A stretch of 58,090 bases of DNA. Source: Bacteroidales bacterium (GTDB taxonomy: Bacteria; Bacteroidota; Bacteroidia; Bacteroidales; F082). Shown piece after piece: positions 53,596 through 58,090 of this stretch. The notes beneath the pieces were generated by a model. The model did no database searches and was not told the origin of the DNA. It worked only from the letters and a program-made list of their open reading frames with translations. The stretch lies in the NCBI GenBank assembly GCA_017460915.1, contig JAFUAA010000031.1, forward strand, positions 1-58,090. The letters run 5' to 3'. The first letter of the stretch is position 1, and each line of letters starts with the position of its first letter. Both the position numbers and the translations under genes were made by a program.

Positions 53596-54876
53596 ATGAA
53601 AGACTCCCAGATGAAAAAGAGACTAAAGACATTCAAATTCCTGATAGCAACCCTCTTGATTACCGCAAGCATTGGTGCCAAAGCACAAGACTTTGAACAA
53701 TGCTCGAAAGCGGTGGACAAATTCATGACCGCCGTGAGTAACCACAACACCGACGGCCTCGAAGCCTACCTTGCCCCCGACTTCACCATGGCCGGGCAGC
53801 AGCAACCCATCGCCGCCATGGTGCTGGCTCAGCTCATCCCGCAAATGAACGAGACCATACAATCCTACGAGCTCGCCCAGCAAGAAGCCGCCAATGGCCA
53901 ACTCACCTTGAAATATGACGTGACTTACACGAACCTCGGCTCACAAACGGCCACCTTCGTCTTCAACAGCGACAACCTCGTCAAGGAGTGCGAACTCATC
54001 AAGATGCGCGCAGCCGTCATCCAAGGCGGCGGTGCACCCGAAACGCCCCAAGGCGAACTGAAAGACTTGGTACGCATCCCCTTCACCTTCCACCACGCCA
54101 TCCCGATGGTGAAGGTGACCGTGGACGGCGAAGAACGCAACTTCCTCTTCGACTCGGGTGCTCCGATGGTCCTGCTCAACAGCGAATACTTCGAAAACTC
54201 GCTCGACGACAATGCGTCGGTCGGAGGAATGGGACACGGCGTGGTCTCCAACGTGGGCGAAATGGGCATGCACCACGTTGAATCGCTCGACTTGGGCGGC
54301 ATCCGCATCGAGAACCAAGACCTGATGACGACCAACCTCTCCAACCTCAGCACCAAGCGCGAGAAGATCTACGGCCTCATCGGCTTCAGCTTCTTCAGCC
54401 AATACGACGTCTTGTTTGACTATATCAGCAAGGAACTCGTCTTCATCAACCCAGAAAAGACTGCCAGCTACATAGCAGAACACAAATACAACGCCGAATG
54501 GGCTCCCATCACGATGAACGGACACGTAGCCTCGGTTGAATGCTTCGTCGACGGCCTCCCCGTCAAGATGGGCATCGACTGTGGCGCGCAAGCCAACCTG
54601 ATGGGCACCGACTTCATCGAAGCCCGTCGCGATGCCGTCAGAGGTTTACGCCACGACGACCTCATGGGCGTGGGCGAAGGCATCTCGAAAACCGCCATGG
54701 GCAAGGTGACGCTCTACATCGGCGACCGCAAGTTCAAGCGCCAATGGACCGCCTTCTCCGACATGACCGCCATCAAAGGTACCCTCGGCGTCGACGGTCT
54801 CATCGGCTTCCAAGTGCTCAACGGGAAACGCACACTGATTTCATACGCCAACCAGAAAATGACATTTTTAGACTAA
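53596..54876 (+). CDS. Retropepsin-like aspartic protease with N-terminal SnoaL/NTF2-like domain (426 aa)
   Basis: A signal peptide (about residues 1-30, cleavage near GAKAQ) is followed by an NTF2/SnoaL-like helical domain (CSKAVDKFMTAVSNHNTDGLEAYLAPDFTMAG). Two aspartic protease lobes come next: the first with FDSGAPMVLLNSEYF (Asp at residue 186), the second with IDCGAQANLMG (Asp at residue 328). Both have the following GLIGFSFFSQYD / GLIGFQVLNG loop. One chain with two lobes resembles pepsin layout rather than the usual bacterial single-lobe dimers. It should act in the periplasm or outside. An alternative start at 53611 gives a shorter signal. Last gene of the sigma operon; terminator at 55009-55033. 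Confidence 0.88.
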   Translation: MKDSQMKKRLKTFKFLIATLLITASIGAKAQDFEQCSKAVDKFMTAVSNHNTDGLEAYLAPDFTMAGQQQPIAAMVLAQLIPQMNETIQSYELAQQEAANGQLTLKYDVTYTNLGSQTATFVFNSDNLVKECELIKMRAAVIQGGGAPETPQGELKDLVRIPFTFHHAIPMVKVTVDGEERNFLFDSGAPMVLLNSEYFENSLDDNASVGGMGHGVVSNVGEMGMHHVESLDLGGIRIENQDLMTTNLSNLSTKREKIYGLIGFSFFSQYDVLFDYISKELVFINPEKTASYIAEHKYNAEWAPITMNGHVASVECFVDGLPVKMGIDCGAQANLMGTDFIEARRDAVRGLRHDDLMGVGEGISKTAMGKVTLYIGDRKFKRQWTAFSDMTAIKGTLGVDGLIGFQVLNGKRTLISYANQKMTFLD

Positions 54877-55008
54877 CAGACCACAAAGGGATTCCTTTTA
54901 AAGTATTTTTTTTCATCCATTTATGCTAGTTTGTCAGCGGCAATTTTGTTTAATGAGCCCACGGTTCATTATTGCCAACCTTTGAAAGGGTCCCTTTTTT
55001 CCACGACG

Positions 55009-55033
55009 AGAGGTCTCCAGCGCGGAGACCTCT
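55009..55033. terminator. Terminator after the sigma factor operon
   Basis: A perfect 10-bp stem, AGAGGTCTCC (55009-55018) with GGAGACCTCT (55024-55033), has a 5-base loop and is followed by TTCCTTTT. It ends the operon about 130 bases after the protease stop codon. The stretch 54877-55008 otherwise shows no gene; a short GGGTCCCTTTTTT lies at 54988-55000. Confidence 0.75.
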
Positions 55034-55141
55034 TTCCTTTTGACTCACGAAAAAAAAGGAAAAAGACGGTTTTGCAAGGCTTTCGCTCTCAAACGGATAA
55101 TCAGGGTGAGGGCAAAAAAAACCGATTTTTCCCAAGCACAA

Positions 55142-55170
55142 GTTATTTTCCACGTCGGTTTTGCACCTAA
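55142..55170 (+). promoter_or_regulatory. Shared motif, site B, upstream of the fibronectin-like protein
   Basis: GTTATT at 55142-55147, 11 bases, TTTTGCACCTAA at 55159-55170. As at site A there is no TAnnTTTG box (the bases are CGGTTTTG). The gene at 55478 would then have a leader of about 300 bases, containing a hairpin (GAGACGCTG / CAGCGTCTC near 55303-55326) and a GGCCTTCGGCC palindrome at about 55340-55350. Confidence 0.65.
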
Positions 55171-55477
55171 ATGGTTGATTTGATTAAGCAAGTCGCAAGC
55201 GTGGAGCTCATCATCCCACGATTGCAAAACACTAGGTTAATAAAAAGTGAATAATGAATTGAGATCTATGGTGAATAGAAGGTTAATTGATGATGAAGGT
55301 GGAGACGCTGTGTACAGCAGCGTCTCTACTGACATTTTTGGCCTTCGGCCTTCGCAAGGAGGCCTCACCGCTCGTGGCTTGCCTTCAGCATCGCATTTGA
55401 CTGCGTCGGAATTTTCAGGGACCGACAATTCAAATCATAATCAATTAATTTTTTTACTAACTAATTTTCAAAACATT

Positions 55478-58090
55478 ATGCAAAAGAAAGTAATTTCTTT
55501 GATGATGACGCTTGTGCTTGCCTTCATGGGCGTGGCACGAGCCGAGGTTGTGACGATTGGTGAAGGAAGCAGTAGCAATGTCTACATTCCAACCCGATCG
55601 TATTACAACTATTCGCTGACGCAGCAGCTCTACACTGCTGACGAAATTGGCTCTGCTGGTAGCATTAGCAGCATCGCCTTTTACAACTCGGGTACTGAAG
55701 TGACCCGTGATTTAACGCTTTATTTGGTCAACACCGACAAGACCGTCTTCTCGGACAACTATGACTGGATCACGGTTTCGGCCAGCGACCAAGTTTTCAG
55801 TGGCAACGTCACCCTGACCTCGGGTGCATGGGCCACCATCACGTTTGACACGCCATTCGCATACGATGGCTCTTCGAACTTGGCCGTCGTCGTCGACGAC
55901 AACACGGGCAACTACGTGAACGGCTCCGATTTCCTCGCCGACAACACCACGACCAGCCAAGCCCTCTACATCTACAGCGACGGTGTGAACTACGACCCCT
56001 TCAACCCGAGCAACTACAGCGGCACCCAGCCCTTCATGAAGAACCAGATCCAGCTCGGCCTCGACGATTCGGCCACTGGTTCTTCACTGGTGCTCTATGA
56101 AGGTGAAGAAATGCTGGAAAGCATCGACCTGGGTACCCGCCCGATTGGTGCTTGGATGGAGCCTTATCCGCTCCAGCTGAAGAGCATCGGCATGAGTGCC
56201 ACGGTGACCCACCTCGACTTCACGCCTGAGGATGGTCTCTTCACGGTGGAAAACATCACGCTGCCTGTGCAGATTGCCAACAACGAAGCCGTCGATTTCG
56301 CCATCAACACCAATGGCACGGCGGCTGGCCTCATCGAGCGCCAGTTTGTGGCCATCTACGAAGAAGGCGGTCGCACCGCAGCCATCTGGCCCATCACGGT
56401 GGAGTTCTACACGCCCGCTGTTCCAGATGTGGTTGAACTGCCTTGCGAAGAGGCTACCAGCTTCCCCTTCGTGGAAGTACCTGCCACGGCCCATGGCACC
56501 ACCTTGCACAACGACTACCACATTCCTCCGACCGACATCGAGGATGGCGTTGACGCTGTCTACAAACTCGTCTTCGACCAAGACGTGATGCTGAGTGCCG
56601 AAGTCAGCCAAGGCGAAAACGGCAAGGTGGCCCTCTACACCGAGGACTTCTACGGTCGTCCTGGCCCGATGGTCGACAACGCCTACACTGGCGCCATGGG
56701 CATTGAGCCCAGCCAAGGCGGCGAGCTCACCGTCTTCGACGGCACCGTCACCAACGCCTATGTCCCTGTGGAAGGCATCTACGCCGACTACTACCAGAAG
56801 TGCGAATACGTGATGCCTGCTGGCAACCTGACCGAGATGAGCGGCATGGACATCAACTCCATGAAGTTCTACCTCTCTCAATCCTCCACTCAACCTTGGG
56901 CTTCCACTTGGACGGTGTTCATGAAGGAAATCGGGACTGCCACCGTCAACGCTTTCCAAGGCACCGGCGGAGCTACCATCGTATACGAAGGTCTCCTCGA
57001 TAGCACCCAAGAGGAAATGACCGTGGACTTCACCACGCCTTACCACTACAACGGCGGCAACCTGCTGATTGGCTTCTACAGCCTCGTCCCCACCACGCCT
57101 TACACAAGCGCCTACTTCTATGGTGAAACCCTGACTGGCGCCTGCGTGAGAGGCAGAAACAGCAGCAGCCTGGACGGCGTCACGCCCACACAACAGGACT
57201 TCGTGCCCAAGACCACCTTCGTCTATGGCAACCGCACCGACACCCCGATGACGCCTGCTGCCTCGGGCAGCGCCACCATCGAAGGCTTGACGGTGACCCC
57301 CGGCACCTACTATCTTGTGGCTTCTTCGACCACCCCCGAATTTGAGGTGACCATCAACAGCGAAGCCCTGCCCTGCCCCGTCGCTATCAGCGGCGACGCC
57401 CGCACGCCTATTGACGGCGCCATGGGCCTCGAACCCAGTTCGGTTGAACTGACTTGGCAGCTGGGCGAATACACCACCGCTTGGCGTCTGGTGTTCGGCA
57501 GCACCTACTATCCCGAGGAAGGCCATCCGCAAACCATCATCACCGATTGGTCGACGGAACCCGCCAACAGCTACACCGTGCACAACCTCTGGAACAACAC
57601 CCAGTATTTCTGGAGAATCGAAGAAAAGAACGACAACTGCCCGGAAGGCACTGCCAGCGAGACTTGGGGCTTCACCACACACCTCAACATCCCTCACAAC
57701 CTGACTGCCAATGACGACCAGATCTTCGAAGGCGAAACCGTGACCCTGAACTGGAACGCCATCCAAGACCGTACCTATCGCTACTATTACATTTATCAAG
57801 ACGGCGTGAAGATTGGTGAAACCGATGTCAACCAAATCAACCAAACCACCTATACGGTGAACAACCTGACCTACAACATGGAGGGCTACGTATTCAACGT
57901 GACCGCCGTGTACGATGAAGGTGAATCCGACTTCTCGAACGACGTCATTGTGAAGGTGAGCGGCTACAGCAACGCCACGGGCATCAACGGCTATGCATAC
58001 GAGCAGGACGGCACGACGGGCATCCAAGGGGCCTTGGTCACCATCAACGGCACCGACGAGTTCGGCGACGCCCACACCTACACCGCCACC
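55478..58090 (+). CDS. Large fibronectin-like secreted protein, cut by the window edge (871+ aa)
   Basis: The frame is open from the ATG at 55478 to the last base, with no stop. Signal peptide about residues 1-23 (SLMMTLVLAFMGVARA). The first ~200 residues are a beta-rich domain (IGEGSSSNVYIPTRSYYNYSLTQQLY) like those in gingipain/hemagglutinin-type surface proteins; fibronectin type III-like modules follow (residues about 650-830), and the last visible part (ATGINGYAYEQDGTTGIQGALVTINGTD) looks like a carboxypeptidase-regulatory-like beta domain. No catalytic motif is seen so far. A C-terminal T9SS domain is expected beyond the edge but not shown. GC-rich, like its T9SS neighbours. Confidence 0.85.
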   Translation, partial: MQKKVISLMMTLVLAFMGVARAEVVTIGEGSSSNVYIPTRSYYNYSLTQQLYTADEIGSAGSISSIAFYNSGTEVTRDLTLYLVNTDKTVFSDNYDWITVSASDQVFSGNVTLTSGAWATITFDTPFAYDGSSNLAVVVDDNTGNYVNGSDFLADNTTTSQALYIYSDGVNYDPFNPSNYSGTQPFMKNQIQLGLDDSATGSSLVLYEGEEMLESIDLGTRPIGAWMEPYPLQLKSIGMSATVTHLDFTPEDGLFTVENITLPVQIANNEAVDFAINTNGTAAGLIERQFVAIYEEGGRTAAIWPITVEFYTPAVPDVVELPCEEATSFPFVEVPATAHGTTLHNDYHIPPTDIEDGVDAVYKLVFDQDVMLSAEVSQGENGKVALYTEDFYGRPGPMVDNAYTGAMGIEPSQGGELTVFDGTVTNAYVPVEGIYADYYQKCEYVMPAGNLTEMSGMDINSMKFYLSQSSTQPWASTWTVFMKEIGTATVNAFQGTGGATIVYEGLLDSTQEEMTVDFTTPYHYNGGNLLIGFYSLVPTTPYTSAYFYGETLTGACVRGRNSSSLDGVTPTQQDFVPKTTFVYGNRTDTPMTPAASGSATIEGLTVTPGTYYLVASSTTPEFEVTINSEALPCPVAISGDARTPIDGAMGLEPSSVELTWQLGEYTTAWRLVFGSTYYPEEGHPQTIITDWSTEPANSYTVHNLWNNTQYFWRIEEKNDNCPEGTASETWGFTTHLNIPHNLTANDDQIFEGETVTLNWNAIQDRTYRYYYIYQDGVKIGETDVNQINQTTYTVNNLTYNMEGYVFNVTAVYDEGESDFSNDVIVKVSGYSNATGINGYAYEQDGTTGIQGALVTINGTDEFGDAHTYTAT

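Noticed and set aside
55171-55254. 27-codon frame directly after site B as a gene
   Set aside because: Too short to support without expression data; mentioned only as a possibility under the leader finding.
56084-58075. 663-codon open frame opposite the right-edge secreted protein
   Set aside because: The plus-strand frame from 55478 is open to the edge with a signal peptide and recognisable domains; the minus frame has none.

Overview
The window comes from a member of the Bacteroidota, most likely a Bacteroidales relative from a host-associated or anaerobic habitat. Many genes have the TAnnTTTG -7 promoter element typical of this phylum. Several large secreted proteins end in type IX secretion (T9SS) C-terminal sorting domains. 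MurF and alanine racemase are fused, and DUF4296, DUF4837 and GtrA-type genes are present. The species cannot be named from sequence alone. I saw no rRNA, tRNA or CRISPR array.

Left part (1-12.5 kb): two AT-rich genes for small exported proteins and a large beta-helix T9SS protein sit directly upstream of atpA and atpG, which are detached from the rest of the ATP synthase operon. Next comes a DUF4143 ATPase gene lying between a degraded duplicate of the alanine racemase 3' end and the intact murF-alr fusion, with a 30-bp direct repeat on both sides. pssA follows.

Middle (12.5-40.6 kb): a giant Pmp-like repeat adhesin with an 86-residue membrane partner; an LPS pair (kdsD, lptB); recQ with a DUF4296 lipoprotein; a REP-associated transposase with three REP-like units beside it; then housekeeping and envelope genes (polyprenyl synthase, queA, gtrA, DUF4837, mltD, AI-2E-type permease, GNAT, ybaK, purL). 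Scattered among them are accessory items: an internally deleted AlbA_2-type gene, a second DUF4143 ATPase, a perfect 44-bp palindrome and a strongly structured intergenic element that may be an RNA.

Right part (40.7-58.1 kb): a secretion island. On the minus strand lie four S8 (subtilisin-type) protease genes with shared N-terminal pro-regions (one broken by a TGG-to-TAG change), a BspA-like leucine-rich protein and an Omp28/thioredoxin-like protein. Divergent from them is an operon of an ECF sigma factor, a probable anti-sigma factor, a lipoprotein and a two-lobed retropepsin-like protease. The window ends inside a further large fibronectin-like secreted protein.

The most notable signal is a 29-bp motif, GTTATT, 11 bases, then YTTTGCACC followed by TAA or TTT. 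It occurs with exact spacing in front of the sigma factor gene, in front of both main T9SS protease/adhesin transcription units and upstream of the right-edge secreted protein. This is what a local, self-regulated sigma regulon controlling secreted proteases would look like.
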